Shown here piece by piece: positions 16,525 through 25,442 of a stretch of 64,000 nt of DNA. The DNA comes from Candidatus Eiseniibacteriota bacterium (GTDB taxonomy: Bacteria > Joyebacterota > Joyebacteria > Joyebacterales > Joyebacteraceae). The number at the start of each line of letters is the position of its first letter. Position 1 is the first letter of the stretch. The DNA is taken from positions 1 through 64,000 of the forward strand of contig JAUXGN010000005.1 of NCBI GenBank assembly GCA_030622115.1, written 5' to 3'. The notes under the pieces are model-generated. The model was not told the DNA's origin and ran no database searches. It saw nothing but the letters and a program-made list of their open reading frames with translations. Position numbers and translations under genes: made by a program.

Positions 16525-17751
16525 ATGCACAGGAATATCGTATTCGTGTTCGTGCTCGCCGTAGTACTCATGGCCTGTACGGTGTCGAGTCTCGCTCGCA
16601 TGCAGGAGGCCGACTACACAACCGGCACACTCGATTCCGGGATCCGCAGTCCGATCATACTCTACTTCGACGATATGGAGAGCGGAATCAATGGCTGGAC
16701 GCACACGGACAACACAGCGACCGCCACACCGAAGTTCCATCTGGACACGTACTACGCATACCAGGGCACATACTCCTGGTGGTGTGGTGAACTGAACGGC
16801 GCCTTCGCGGGCGGCGACGGCTACGGCAACGGATGGGATCAGCTTCTTGTGCTCCCGGATGTCGATGCCTCGGCTGCCTACTACCCCGTTCTCACGTTCG
16901 CCTACCGCTATGACTCCGAGCCCGGCTACGACTTCACATACGTCCAGGCCGAGAGCCTCGGTACCTACGTCAGCATGAACTCCGGCTACAATGGCTCGAG
17001 TGCAGGCTGGCAGGACTACGGTGACTACGGCTTCATCATGGCGAGCTACGACAACCCCGTGCGTGCCCGCTTCCGCTTCATCGCCGATGGTGCGTACGCT
17101 GATTCAGACGGCAACTACGACTCGGACGGCGGCGCGTTCCACGTCGACAATATCAAGATTTTCGACTTCTACGGCGGAGCCGTCTACTTCTACGACGACT
17201 GCGAGGCTGGTGAACTTTGCACACCTACCGTGCCGGCATCAGCGGGCGACTACTGGCACCAGATCACGAGAGCATGCCCCGCCTACAGCGATCCCACAAG
17301 CTGGTGGTGTGGCGATGACGCCGATACTTCTCTCGTACCGCCCAATCTCAACAACTCGCTGCTCTCGCCGCAGGTCAGCATAGTCGGAAGCGCGATCTGT
17401 ACGCTGCGTTTCCTCCTGCACGCCGAGGTTCCCACGGTGGACAACGACTACTGGACCGAAGAGATCTCGGTAGACGGCGGTTCCAACTGGTATCTCACCG
17501 GCGCGTGGTGGGGGGATTTCGCACAGTGTGATGGTTGGGGCACGGCAGGAATCGCCGGTACCGACATGACTACGATGCTCCCTGGTTCTCTGTTCCAGTT
17601 CAAGCTCACGTTCCACACCACCGACAACGGTTGTGGTCCTGGCGCGGCCGGCGGAGCCGGGATCATGCTGGATGACATCTGGCTTGAGGACTGGACCGGT
17701 TCAGCGGTAGAGGTGACGACCTGGGGCAAGTTGAAGGCCCTCTACAGATAG
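16525..17751 (+). CDS. Secreted immune-inhibitor-A-like jelly-roll protein with C-terminal WG-KA-YR motif
   Basis: Encodes 408 residues from ATG 16525, which has AAGGAG upstream; an in-frame extension to 16456 lacks a signal. The N-terminus is a signal peptide (IVFVFVLAVVLMAC); LMAC could be a lipobox or cleavage may follow SSLA. Two repeats of about 170 residues resemble the jelly-roll domains of immune inhibitor A/M6 peptidases (YFDDMESGINGWTHTDN and YFYDDCEAGELC; SWWCGELNGAF and SWWCGDDADTS). No protease motif is present. The last 14 residues (VEVTTWGKLKALYR) match those of the protein at 1483-2412. It is transcribed alone from a sigma-54-type promoter and ends in a strong hairpin. Surface or extracellular role; ligand unknown. 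Confidence 0.8.
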   Translation: MHRNIVFVFVLAVVLMACTVSSLARMQEADYTTGTLDSGIRSPIILYFDDMESGINGWTHTDNTATATPKFHLDTYYAYQGTYSWWCGELNGAFAGGDGYGNGWDQLLVLPDVDASAAYYPVLTFAYRYDSEPGYDFTYVQAESLGTYVSMNSGYNGSSAGWQDYGDYGFIMASYDNPVRARFRFIADGAYADSDGNYDSDGGAFHVDNIKIFDFYGGAVYFYDDCEAGELCTPTVPASAGDYWHQITRACPAYSDPTSWWCGDDADTSLVPPNLNNSLLSPQVSIVGSAICTLRFLLHAEVPTVDNDYWTEEISVDGGSNWYLTGAWWGDFAQCDGWGTAGIAGTDMTTMLPGSLFQFKLTFHTTDNGCGPGAAGGAGIMLDDIWLEDWTGSAVEVTTWGKLKALYR

Positions 17752-17777
17752 CAGGAGTACTCTGGATGACGATCGAC

Positions 17778-17812
17778 AACGGCGGGCAGTCACGAAGCGA
17801 CTGCCCGCCGTT
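17778..17812. terminator. Hairpin terminator between convergent genes
   Basis: A perfect 14-base-pair stem (17778-17791 with 17799-17812) closes a 7-base loop. It lies 26 bases after one stop and 22 bases before the other, between convergent genes. Only a short T-rich tract follows on the plus strand (TTTCGTTGT), so it could serve both directions. Confidence 0.75.
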
Positions 17813-17833
17813 TCGTTGTGCTGCCGATCTTTC

Positions 17834-19147
17834 CTACGAGTATCTGAGAAGGATGTAGGCGCTTGCGATAGAAAGGCAGATCGCAGTCAGCGGAATTCCA
17901 GCTCGCGCAAACACTCCGAATGTGAGCGGCTCCCGCTGCTTCTGAGAGAGTCCGAGCACCGCCATGTTCGCCGCAGCACCCACAACCGTTCCGTTCCCCC
18001 CCAGACATGCTCCCGCGGCAAGAGCCCACCAGAAGGCATGCGCGAGTTCGGGCGAGCCCGTACTCGAGAAGTGGTTTACCACGACTTGGACAAGGGGAAT
18101 CAGCACGGTGACCGTGGGAACCGCAGACAGAAGGGATCCTATCACGGCCGTTCCCCATAGCAGCAAGACTATGAGAATCTGCGGGTTGTCCGATATGGCA
18201 AGGAAACGATTTGCGAGAAACGCCACAACGCCCACTTTATCGAGCGCCCCCACAAGCACGAAGAGACCAATGAAGAAGAACAGCACGGGCCACTCAACTT
18301 CCACCAGGACTTCCTGTGGATCGATTCGCGTCACAACCAGCAGGAGAGCGGCGCCCGCCATGGCCACGGTGGCCGGCTGAAGTCCCATCTGGTGATGAAA
18401 GAGGAATCCTAGAAGAACCAGTCCGAGAACACCACCGGCTCTTGAAAGGAGGCCCCGGTCCTTTATCGCCTGCTCCGCATCCATCGACGCGAGGGCAACC
18501 ATCCTTTTCTCGTCCGGCGGACTGAAGAAATCTCTTCCATTCCAGAAACGCAGATAGATGATCGCGACCACCAGACAGATGAGTACCAGTGGACCGAGGT
18601 GGATCATGAAATCCGTGAAGGTCAGGTGTTCCCCAAGTGGCGGAACTAGTGCGCGACTTCCTATGAGAATGTTGGGTGGATCGCCGATCATGGTAGCCAT
18701 ACCACCGATGTTCGCCATGATGATCTCCATCACGAGGAACGGCACGGCGCTCTTGCCCATGAGATCGGCTATGAGGTAGATGACCGGAACGATCATGAGA
18801 ACCGTGGTCACGTTGTCGATGAAAGCCGACGCAACGGCGGTTATCGCTCCGAATCCGGCGAATATGAGGAAAACCCGCCCGCGACCCTGCTGCGCCACCT
18901 TGAGTGCCAGGTATCGGAATACACCCGTCCTTTTGAGCACGGCTACGATGAGCATCATTCCTACGAGGAGACCAAGCGTGTTGAAATCGATGAAGCCGAC
19001 AGCCTCTTCCTGGGTAAGCGCAAGCCCCGGCAGGAGCAGCACAGCGAGGGCGCCTGCCAGGGCCACTGTCGTTCTATTGATCCTCTCGGTGACGATGAAG
19101 TAGTAGGTGACCGCGAAGATGGCCGTCACCGCAACGACGGGGTACAT
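17834..19147 (-). CDS. ArsB/NhaD-superfamily ion transporter
   Basis: Encodes 437 residues with about 11-12 hydrophobic segments. The sequence fits the ion transporter superfamily members ArsB, NhaD and the P protein: FNTLGLLVGMMLIVAVLKRTG, SAFIDNVTTVLMIVPV, and ANIGGMATMIGDPPNILIG, the last a typical substrate-site loop repeated in weaker form in the second half (GACLGGNGTVVGAAANM). It is probably a Na+/H+ antiporter or an organic-anion/arsenite permease in the inner membrane; the substrate cannot be told from sequence. GGAGGA precedes the ATG. No arsenic genes are nearby. Confidence 0.8.
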   Translation of the reverse strand: MYPVVAVTAIFAVTYYFIVTERINRTTVALAGALAVLLLPGLALTQEEAVGFIDFNTLGLLVGMMLIVAVLKRTGVFRYLALKVAQQGRGRVFLIFAGFGAITAVASAFIDNVTTVLMIVPVIYLIADLMGKSAVPFLVMEIIMANIGGMATMIGDPPNILIGSRALVPPLGEHLTFTDFMIHLGPLVLICLVVAIIYLRFWNGRDFFSPPDEKRMVALASMDAEQAIKDRGLLSRAGGVLGLVLLGFLFHHQMGLQPATVAMAGAALLLVVTRIDPQEVLVEVEWPVLFFFIGLFVLVGALDKVGVVAFLANRFLAISDNPQILIVLLLWGTAVIGSLLSAVPTVTVLIPLVQVVVNHFSSTGSPELAHAFWWALAAGACLGGNGTVVGAAANMAVLGLSQKQREPLTFGVFARAGIPLTAICLSIASAYILLRYS

Positions 19148-19180
19148 GCGCTTGTCCTCCGCTCAATGGTCCGAGCGCGG

Positions 19181-20350
19181 CTACCTGGAAGAGGTTGGGG
19201 CGCCTTCCTCAAGAGCAGGTGTCTCTTTGCCCATGTTCTCGATCATCCACTCCGCTGACTCTCTCAGCTCAGAGTCTGGGTACTTCTCGAGGAGTCGCTC
19301 AAGCGCATTCTTCGCCGCCTCCAAATTCCCGATCTCCTCGGCCTGAATGAAGCCCACCATGAACTGCGCCTCATCAGCGTGCTCACCGTCGGGGAACTGA
19401 AACACCAGCTCTGAGTAGTACCCGAGTCTCGCCATCGGGTCCTCGGTGTTCTGCGCCAGCGTGAAGAGTTCTTCCTCGCTACGCGGCTGCTTCCTGAAGG
19501 CGTCCTCATTCACCGTAACGTTGAGTTCCACCTTCAGCTCCTCGAGCCTCTGGAGGTAGTACTCCCGTGCCTCACCCGGCTTGAGACTGTTGACGATTCT
19601 CTCGCGCACCTCGTCCAGCGGTTTCACACCTTCCTGGGTCAGCTCTTCGATCACGACGATATGCCATCCCCTGTCGGAGCGCAGCGGCTCGGTGATCTGT
19701 CCAACGACACCGTCAAACAGACTCGCGATGAATGCGGCCGTCATCCCCGCGCTCGGAAGCGAGTCGCCCTGGTTCAGGGCGCCGACAAGTCCGCCCGCGT
19801 CCCGTGATGCCGAATCCTTGGAGAGTTCACGCGCGACAGACGCGAAATTCCTGCCTCCGATCACCTGGTTGCGGGCTTCTCTGGCCTGAGCCTCGGTGTT
19901 CGAGAGGATATGCCTGAACTTGATCCGTCCGACCTGCTTGAACTGCTCCGGATGCTCCTCGAAGTATGCCAGGACATTGTCCTCGGAAACCGTCACTGCG
20001 CCCTCGATCTCATCCTTGTAGTACGCCTGAATCATGGAGCGGCGCTGAACCGCTTCGACGGTCCTGACAACTACTGGATCTTGATCGTAACCTGCACGCT
20101 TGGCCGCCTGGTACAGCACCTCCTCCTCGATCACACGATCAAGGAACTCCATGAGCCCCTCAGGACCGGTGAATTGCTGCTGCGTGAACGGGGCGAGTTC
20201 CGCGAATTTGGCTTTGAGCTCACTCGCTGTGATGCTCGTACTACCAACCCGCGCGACCGTCTTCCCTTGCCCAGCCTCATCACATCCCGAAACAAGAAGG
20301 GCCACGACAAGGATCGCCAACAGTATAGTCGGCAGTGTCTTCCTCAGCAT
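19181..20350 (-). CDS. SurA/PpiC-type peptidyl-prolyl isomerase lipoprotein
   Basis: Encodes 389 residues. The signal peptide ends in a lipobox (LLVSGC, Cys 23), so it should be a membrane-anchored periplasmic lipoprotein. A SurA_N-like helical region (about 25-120) precedes one parvulin domain (about 125-250: FRHILSNTEAQAREA, FASVARELSKDSASRDAGGLVG, LRSDRGWHIVVIEE). The C-terminal 100 residues are helical and TPR-like (MVGFIQAEEIGNLEAAKNAL). Likely role: folding of secreted and outer-membrane proteins. It follows the ribosomal protein gene rplI after about 70 bases. Confidence 0.88.
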   Translation of the reverse strand: MLRKTLPTILLAILVVALLVSGCDEAGQGKTVARVGSTSITASELKAKFAELAPFTQQQFTGPEGLMEFLDRVIEEEVLYQAAKRAGYDQDPVVVRTVEAVQRRSMIQAYYKDEIEGAVTVSEDNVLAYFEEHPEQFKQVGRIKFRHILSNTEAQAREARNQVIGGRNFASVARELSKDSASRDAGGLVGALNQGDSLPSAGMTAAFIASLFDGVVGQITEPLRSDRGWHIVVIEELTQEGVKPLDEVRERIVNSLKPGEAREYYLQRLEELKVELNVTVNEDAFRKQPRSEEELFTLAQNTEDPMARLGYYSELVFQFPDGEHADEAQFMVGFIQAEEIGNLEAAKNALERLLEKYPDSELRESAEWMIENMGKETPALEEGAPTSSR

Positions 20351-20419
20351 TCGTTCCTCCTCAACTACTGACCGGTATCACAATGGAGCGTGGTGTGCTC
20401 CCGTACCGGGGGGGGCCGC

Positions 20420-20866
20420 CTACTCCCTGATGACCCACACCTTGATCTCAGCGTCAACGTCCTTGAAGAGATGGATCGTCACCGGGAACACTCCCAGCAT
20501 CTTGATGTGTTCGTCCATGACGATAGACGCCTGATCGATCTCCAACCCCTGATCCTCAAGTGCCGCGATTATCTCCTTCGGCCCAACGGAACCATAGAGT
20601 TTGTCACCCTCGTCGGCCTGCACGCGGACTGTGCATGAGACCCCGGCGAGTCGATCCGCCACAGCTCTAGCCTCGCGCGAGTCCTTCCGGACACGGAGAT
20701 CCTTGAGCTTGGCGATATCCTTGAGTCGGGCCATATTGGCATCCGTAGCCGCCATGGCCTTGCCCGTCGGTATGAGAAAATTCCTCCCGTACCCGTTCTT
20801 CACGGTGACCAGATCACCTTCAGAACCGAGTCTCGGGACATCCTGTGTCAGAATGACCTTCATCAC
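20420..20866 (-). CDS. rplI: 50S ribosomal protein L9
   Basis: Encodes 148 residues, full length. It begins MMKVILTQDVPRLGSEGDLVTVKNGYGRNFLIPTG, the N-terminal rRNA-binding domain, followed by the long connecting helix and a C-terminal domain (KLYGSVGPKEIIAAL). It is the last gene of the rpsF-rpsR-rplI group. A GGAGG-type site lies in front of the ATG. Confidence 0.97.
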   Translation of the reverse strand: MMKVILTQDVPRLGSEGDLVTVKNGYGRNFLIPTGKAMAATDANMARLKDIAKLKDLRVRKDSREARAVADRLAGVSCTVRVQADEGDKLYGSVGPKEIIAALEDQGLEIDQASIVMDEHIKMLGVFPVTIHLFKDVDAEIKVWVIRE

Positions 20867-20896
20867 TGCCCTCCTCGAGACCGCCGTCCTGTCTGG

Positions 20897-21133
20897 CTAC
20901 CCGTGTCTGTGGTGCCTGCCCACGTATGGCAGCAACGCCATGAACCGGGCACGCTTGATCGCCTCTGCCAACTGTCTCTGGTGTCGCCCACATGTCCCGG
21001 TCACTCTGCGGGGAACCATCTTCCCCTGCTCCGTGACGAAGCGCGCCAGCCGCTTCTCATCCTTGTAGTCTACCCGCACTACCTTGTCCTGGCAGAGACG
21101 GCAGAATTTGCTCTGGTATTGGCGCTTTGGCAT
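20897..21133 (-). CDS. rpsR: 30S ribosomal protein S18
   Basis: Encodes 78 residues beginning [17 protein letters not shown], with CRLC as part of a zinc-binding (C+) form. [29 protein letters not shown] is the family signature. ATG 21133 is preferred over the TTG just upstream. It lies between rpsF and rplI; no ssb gene intervenes, unlike in Firmicutes. Confidence 0.97.
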   Translation of the reverse strand: MPKRQYQSKFCRLCQDKVVRVDYKDEKRLARFVTEQGKMVPRRVTGTCGRHQRQLAEAIKRARFMALLPYVGRHHRHG

Positions 21134-21163
21134 CAATCCCTCCGTGAGTGGGAGAAGGCCGTT

Positions 21164-21466
21164 CTACTTGCCCAGCCATTCATCCATGTTGATCATCATG
21201 TGCCTCAGGATCCTCTCCTCGAGACGAAGCACAGGCACAAGCTTCTCGATCGCGGACGGTTCCGCACTGAAGCTGAGAAAGGCGTAGTGGCCCTCCGTAT
21301 GCTTCTTGATCTCGAATGCGAGCCGTCTCTTCGGCCATCGATCCCACTTCTCGGTCGTCCCACCCTCGTTCTTCACCATCTCATCGATCTTCGCCATCAT
21401 CTGCTCCACCCCGGAATCATCGAGCGTTGGGTCGAAGATGAGGGCCATCTCATAGGATCTCGCCAT
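21164..21466 (-). CDS. rpsF: 30S ribosomal protein S6
   Basis: Encodes 100 residues from ATG 21466, which is preceded by AGGAGG; the longer open frame upstream is leader sequence. MARSYEMALIFDPTLDD and WPKRRLAFEIKKHTEGHYAFLSFSAEP match S6, which binds S18 in the small subunit. It is first in the rpsF-rpsR-rplI group. Confidence 0.96.
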   Translation of the reverse strand: MARSYEMALIFDPTLDDSGVEQMMAKIDEMVKNEGGTTEKWDRWPKRRLAFEIKKHTEGHYAFLSFSAEPSAIEKLVPVLRLEERILRHMMINMDEWLGK

Positions 21467-21489
21467 TACTTCCTCCTCTCGGTCTGAGA

Positions 21490-21560
21490 TCCGACCCCAC
21501 CTTTCTGGCGGGGTGAGGAGACCCGACAGCTGCTGCATCATTGCATCCCTGTCGGGGTTC
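21490..21560 (-). promoter_or_regulatory. Structured leader of rpsF
   Basis: Two stable stems lie just before rpsF on the transcribed strand. The first pairs 21549-21556 with 21522-21529 (8 pairs, 19-base loop). The second pairs 21507-21514 with 21494-21501 (8 pairs with one G-U). The first includes CCCGACAG, and CCG elements are part of known S6:S18 autoregulatory leaders. This could be such a site or an intergenic terminator from ychF. Not verified. Confidence 0.35.
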
Positions 21561-21633
21561 CCACGTCTTGCATCACCCATTGCCTCCCGCCAACCCCGGC
21601 GGTCGATCGAAATCACATCCAGGTGACGCGCTA

Positions 21634-22728
21634 CTAATGGAAGTGAACTAGGACCACTTCCCCATCGTGTACCAGGTGATCGCGTCCTTCGGTCCTGACG
21701 CGGCCGTGATCCTTGGCCACGTGCATCGAACCGGCTTCGATCAGATCATCGTAGCTCACCACTTCCGCCTTGATGAACCCCTTTTCCATATCAGTGTGTA
21801 TCTTGCCCGCTGCTTCCGCCACGGTAGTCCCATCCACGACCGTCCACGCTCTCACTTCGGTTCCCTTGATCGTGAAGAACGTTATCAGTCCAAGCAGCCG
21901 GTAGCATGCCCGTATCAACCGTGGGAGTCCGGTCTCCGGTAGACCCAGACCCGCCGTCATCTCCGTGCGATCTTCAAGCGAGAGCGATGCCAGCTCGGAC
22001 TCAAGCTCGCTCGAGAGCGGTAGCACTTTCCACTCGGCTTCCCCGCTGGCCGCTGAGAGCAGCTTCACCCAACGATGCTCTCCATCACCCATATCGCTCT
22101 CAGAGATGTTCGCAACATAGATCGAGTCCAGAGCCGTTATGAAACGGTATCCCGCGATCTCGTGTCGGCATCGATCCGACAGGTCGAGTCTCCTGACTTC
22201 GACTCCGCGCTCAAGACCCGCCGCGACCTTCTCGAGAGGCACAAGCCTCGTCTTCGCTTCCTTGTCTCCCCTCGAGGCGTCTTTCTGCAGCTTCCTGACG
22301 CTCTTCTCGGCCACTTCGAGATCGGACAGAATCAGCTCCGTCATGATTGTGTCCAGATCCCGCGCAGGATCGACAGTACCCTCCACATGACTCACCGTCT
22401 TGGATTCAAAACAGCGGAGGACATGGACGATGGCATCTACCTCACGAACGCCTGCAAGGAAGCGGTTTCCGAGCCCTTCGCCCCTGCTTGCTCCCTTCAC
22501 CAGCCCCGCGATGTCCACGAAGCGTATCGTCGTAGGAGTCAGCTTCTCCGGCTGCAGGAGTTCGCCCAGGCGCTTCAGACGCTCGTCCGGAACCGCCACA
22601 ACCCCCACGTTCTCATCGATAGTACAGAATGGGTAGTTGCTGCACGCAGCTCCCGCATTCGTAAGGGCGTTGAACAGTGTCGACTTTCCTACATTAGGGA
22701 GTCCAACTATTCCAAGTTCCAGAGACAC
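21634..22728 (-). CDS. ychF: Redox-regulated ribosome-binding ATPase YchF (Obg family)
   Basis: Encodes 364 residues, full length. GLPNVGKSTLFNALTNAGAACSNYPFCTIDENVG (G1/G2) and DIAGLVKGASRGEGLGNRFLAGVREVD (G3) are typical. The usual NKxD is replaced by VANISESD, the change that makes this family prefer ATP. A TGS domain follows (ITFFTIKGTEVRAWTV). The stop is TAG. It sits between hppA and rpsF in a conserved cluster. Confidence 0.96.
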   Translation of the reverse strand: MSLELGIVGLPNVGKSTLFNALTNAGAACSNYPFCTIDENVGVVAVPDERLKRLGELLQPEKLTPTTIRFVDIAGLVKGASRGEGLGNRFLAGVREVDAIVHVLRCFESKTVSHVEGTVDPARDLDTIMTELILSDLEVAEKSVRKLQKDASRGDKEAKTRLVPLEKVAAGLERGVEVRRLDLSDRCRHEIAGYRFITALDSIYVANISESDMGDGEHRWVKLLSAASGEAEWKVLPLSSELESELASLSLEDRTEMTAGLGLPETGLPRLIRACYRLLGLITFFTIKGTEVRAWTVVDGTTVAEAAGKIHTDMEKGFIKAEVVSYDDLIEAGSMHVAKDHGRVRTEGRDHLVHDGEVVLVHFH

Positions 22729-22760
22729 CTACTGCTCCTGCACAACTCGTGACCGAAGAC

Positions 22761-24797
22761 CTAGCCTCTCATGAAAAGAGGCGCCAGAACGAGTGCTATG
22801 ACGGACATCAACTTGATCAGGATATTGATCGATGGTCCGACCGTATCCTTCAGAGGATCTCCGACGGTGTCACCTATGACTGCAGCCTTGTGCGCCTCCG
22901 AGCCTTTCCCACCGAAGTGTCCTTCTTCAATGTACTTCTTCGCGTTGTCCATTGCTCCGCCGGAGTTCGCGGTCTGGATGCCCAGCACAATGCCGGTCAC
23001 GACCGCTCCGATCAGGAGTCCGGCCAGCGCCTTCGGATCGTATAGACCCACCACGACGGGTACGACTATCGCCATGATTCCCGGCTTCATCATCCCCTTG
23101 ATCGCACCCTTCGTGCTTATGTCAACGCACGTCTTCGAATCAGGCATGACCTTGCCTTCGAGGAGACCGGGGATATCGCGGAACTGTCGCCGGACCTCAT
23201 CGATCATCTCGAATGCGACCCTGGAGACTGCACTGAAGAGCATTGATGAGAACAGGAACGGCAACATCCCACCGACGAGGAGTCCCGCCATGACCTTCGG
23301 GTCCGACATATCGACCACGTCGATCCCCACCGAAACCATGTAGGCGGAAAGAAGTGCGATGGCCGCGAACGCCGCGGACCCGATCGCAAAGCCCTTGCCG
23401 ATGGCGGCCGTTGTGTTGCCGACAGCATCGAGGTTGTCTGTGACCTCGCGCACTTTCGGATCGAGCCCCGCCATCTCGGCGATGCCGCCCGCGTTGTCCG
23501 CCACCGGACCGTACGAATCGACCGCGACTACCATGCCGGTCGTAGCCAGCATGCCGAACGCCGCCATCGCTATGCCGTACACCCCTGCCAACTGGTGCGA
23601 CACGATGATCGAGATGCCAAGAACAATGACTGGCACCGCCGTGCTGGCCATGCCGACCGCCGTTCCCGCGGTCACCGTGATCGCCGGGCCGCTCTGTGCC
23701 GATTCCGCCAGGTCCTTCACGGGCCTGTATTTGCTCGATGTGAAGTACTCACTCACGAACCCTATGATCACACCACTCGAGATTCCGGCGAGCGTCGCAT
23801 AGAAGGGACCCATGAGGCCGTAGGTCGTGCCGGCAATCGTGAACTCGCTTCCAGTGTTTCGGACGATGAAGAAGCTGGCAAGCGCCGTCAGTCCTGCGGC
23901 CACATACGTTCCACCCATGAGGGCGGCCTGAGGGCTTTTGCGACCCACTGTCTTCACGAACATGATTCCGATGATCGACGCGATTATGCCCGCTCCCGCA
24001 ATGTAGAAAGGCAGCGTCATCAGCGTGTTCCTGATCTCCGCCACACCGATGAGGACTGCGGCCAGAGCCATGCTCGCGATGATTGATTCAACGTACGACT
24101 CAAGAAGGTCGGCGCCGAGTCCCGCAACATCACCGACGTTGTCGCCGACGTTGTCGGCAATCACTGCCGGATTTCGGGGATCGTCCTCCGGGATACCCGC
24201 CTCGACCTTTCCGACGAGGTCGGCGGCCATATCGGCCCCCTTCGTGAAGAGGCCGCCGCCCGAGCGAGCGAAGAGAGCCACGAGACTGGCCCCCATTGCG
24301 TACCCGTTCACTATCACCGGCTCTCTGAATATCAGATAGACGATGATCAGACCGAGGAGCGCCATGCTGGCGACACTCATGCCCATGACCGAGCCGGACG
24401 AGATGGCCACACCCAGGGCCCCCTGGACTCCGTCGTCAGCTGCCGCCTGAGTGGTTCTGGCATTGGCGCGTGTGGCGATGCTCATTCCCACATAGCCGGC
24501 CAGCGCCGAGACGATCGCCCCAAGCACGAAGGTCACCGATGTCTTCCAGCCAAGCACCAGATCCGGGTTTCCCGTCAACGTCGGCGCAAGCGCGATGAGC
24601 AGAGCCACCGCGGCCACGAGAACCGAGACATACGCGTACTGACGCTTGAGAAAAGCCTGTGCTCCCTCTTGGATCGCCTTCGAGATGCGCACCATGAGGT
24701 CGTTACCCTGGCTCTTCTTCAGCACATCGAAGACGAGGTAGATCACGAAAAGAAGACCTACAACACTGGCCAACAAGGGAAGTCCCAGCTGCCCCAT
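22761..24797 (-). CDS. hppA: Membrane-bound ion-pumping pyrophosphatase, K+-dependent type
   Basis: Encodes 678 residues with about 16 transmembrane segments. It hydrolyses pyrophosphate to pump H+ or Na+ across the inner membrane. The substrate-binding signature (GGLFTKGADMAADLVGKVEAGIPEDDPRNPAVIADNVGDNVGD in full, about residue 203 on) and the second acidic site (DTVGDPLKDTVGP) are present. GNTTAAIGKGFAIGSA has Ala where K+-independent enzymes have Lys, which marks the K+-dependent class. H+ versus Na+ specificity cannot be decided here. It stands between pth and ychF, genes that are adjacent in many other bacteria. Confidence 0.95.
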   Translation of the reverse strand: MGQLGLPLLASVVGLLFVIYLVFDVLKKSQGNDLMVRISKAIQEGAQAFLKRQYAYVSVLVAAVALLIALAPTLTGNPDLVLGWKTSVTFVLGAIVSALAGYVGMSIATRANARTTQAAADDGVQGALGVAISSGSVMGMSVASMALLGLIIVYLIFREPVIVNGYAMGASLVALFARSGGGLFTKGADMAADLVGKVEAGIPEDDPRNPAVIADNVGDNVGDVAGLGADLLESYVESIIASMALAAVLIGVAEIRNTLMTLPFYIAGAGIIASIIGIMFVKTVGRKSPQAALMGGTYVAAGLTALASFFIVRNTGSEFTIAGTTYGLMGPFYATLAGISSGVIIGFVSEYFTSSKYRPVKDLAESAQSGPAITVTAGTAVGMASTAVPVIVLGISIIVSHQLAGVYGIAMAAFGMLATTGMVVAVDSYGPVADNAGGIAEMAGLDPKVREVTDNLDAVGNTTAAIGKGFAIGSAAFAAIALLSAYMVSVGIDVVDMSDPKVMAGLLVGGMLPFLFSSMLFSAVSRVAFEMIDEVRRQFRDIPGLLEGKVMPDSKTCVDISTKGAIKGMMKPGIMAIVVPVVVGLYDPKALAGLLIGAVVTGIVLGIQTANSGGAMDNAKKYIEEGHFGGKGSEAHKAAVIGDTVGDPLKDTVGPSINILIKLMSVIALVLAPLFMRG

Positions 24798-24805
24798 ACG
24801 TCCTC

Positions 24806-25399
24806 CTACGCGGCGGTGGGTCCGTCGAACCCCACCCTCTTGTTGTATGTGTTCATCGCCCTATCTAACCCATCGACAACAACAGTTCGTGCAACCCCAC
24901 GCGCCTCAGTTTCCATCACTTCGGCAACCGGAGTCTCGTCCTCGTTGAACTCCCGAAGAACATAATCCGCCAGGTCAAGATCGTCCGGGGGTTCACCGAC
25001 GCCAAGCCTCAGACGCGCAAACGCTTCGGTGCCCAAGGCTTGAATGATCGACTCAAGCCCCCTGTTCCCGCCGTCGCCACCCTTCCTTCTCACCCGTAAC
25101 CACCCGAGCGGCATGTTTACGTCGTCGCAGACGACCAGAAGAACGTCGGGGCTCTCCCCGCGCTCCTCCAAGATGTGCGCGACTGCGAGCCCACTGCGAT
25201 TCATGTATGTAAGGGGCAGGACAAGTAGCACGTCCCGCCCCGAGATGTTGCCCTCACCGACAAGATAGTCTCCACCGCTGGACCGCATCCGGACACCCAT
25301 CTCCTGAGCGAGCATCCTCACCACGCGGAACCCGGAATTGTGACGAGTCCGGCCATATTCGTCACCGGGGTTCCCAAGTCCAACGATGATCCTTACCAC
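24806..25399 (-). CDS. pth: Peptidyl-tRNA hydrolase
   Basis: Encodes 197 residues from GTG 25399, which gives the family N-terminus (VRIIVGLGNPGDEYGRTRHNSGF). The catalytic His is in the RHNSGF segment, and LPLTYMNRSG and VVCDDVNMPLGWLRVRRKGGDGGNRGLESI complete the active site. It releases tRNA from peptidyl-tRNA that has dropped off the ribosome. The open frame continues 53 codons upstream over the rplY tail, but that part is not conserved Pth sequence. Ends 9 bases before hppA. Confidence 0.95.
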   Translation of the reverse strand: MVRIIVGLGNPGDEYGRTRHNSGFRVVRMLAQEMGVRMRSSGGDYLVGEGNISGRDVLLVLPLTYMNRSGLAVAHILEERGESPDVLLVVCDDVNMPLGWLRVRRKGGDGGNRGLESIIQALGTEAFARLRLGVGEPPDDLDLADYVLREFNEDETPVAEVMETEARGVARTVVVDGLDRAMNTYNKRVGFDGPTAA

Positions 25400-25442
25400 G
25401 ATCCTGATCGCCCTCTTCTCGCAGCTGTTCGTTGTCAGACGA

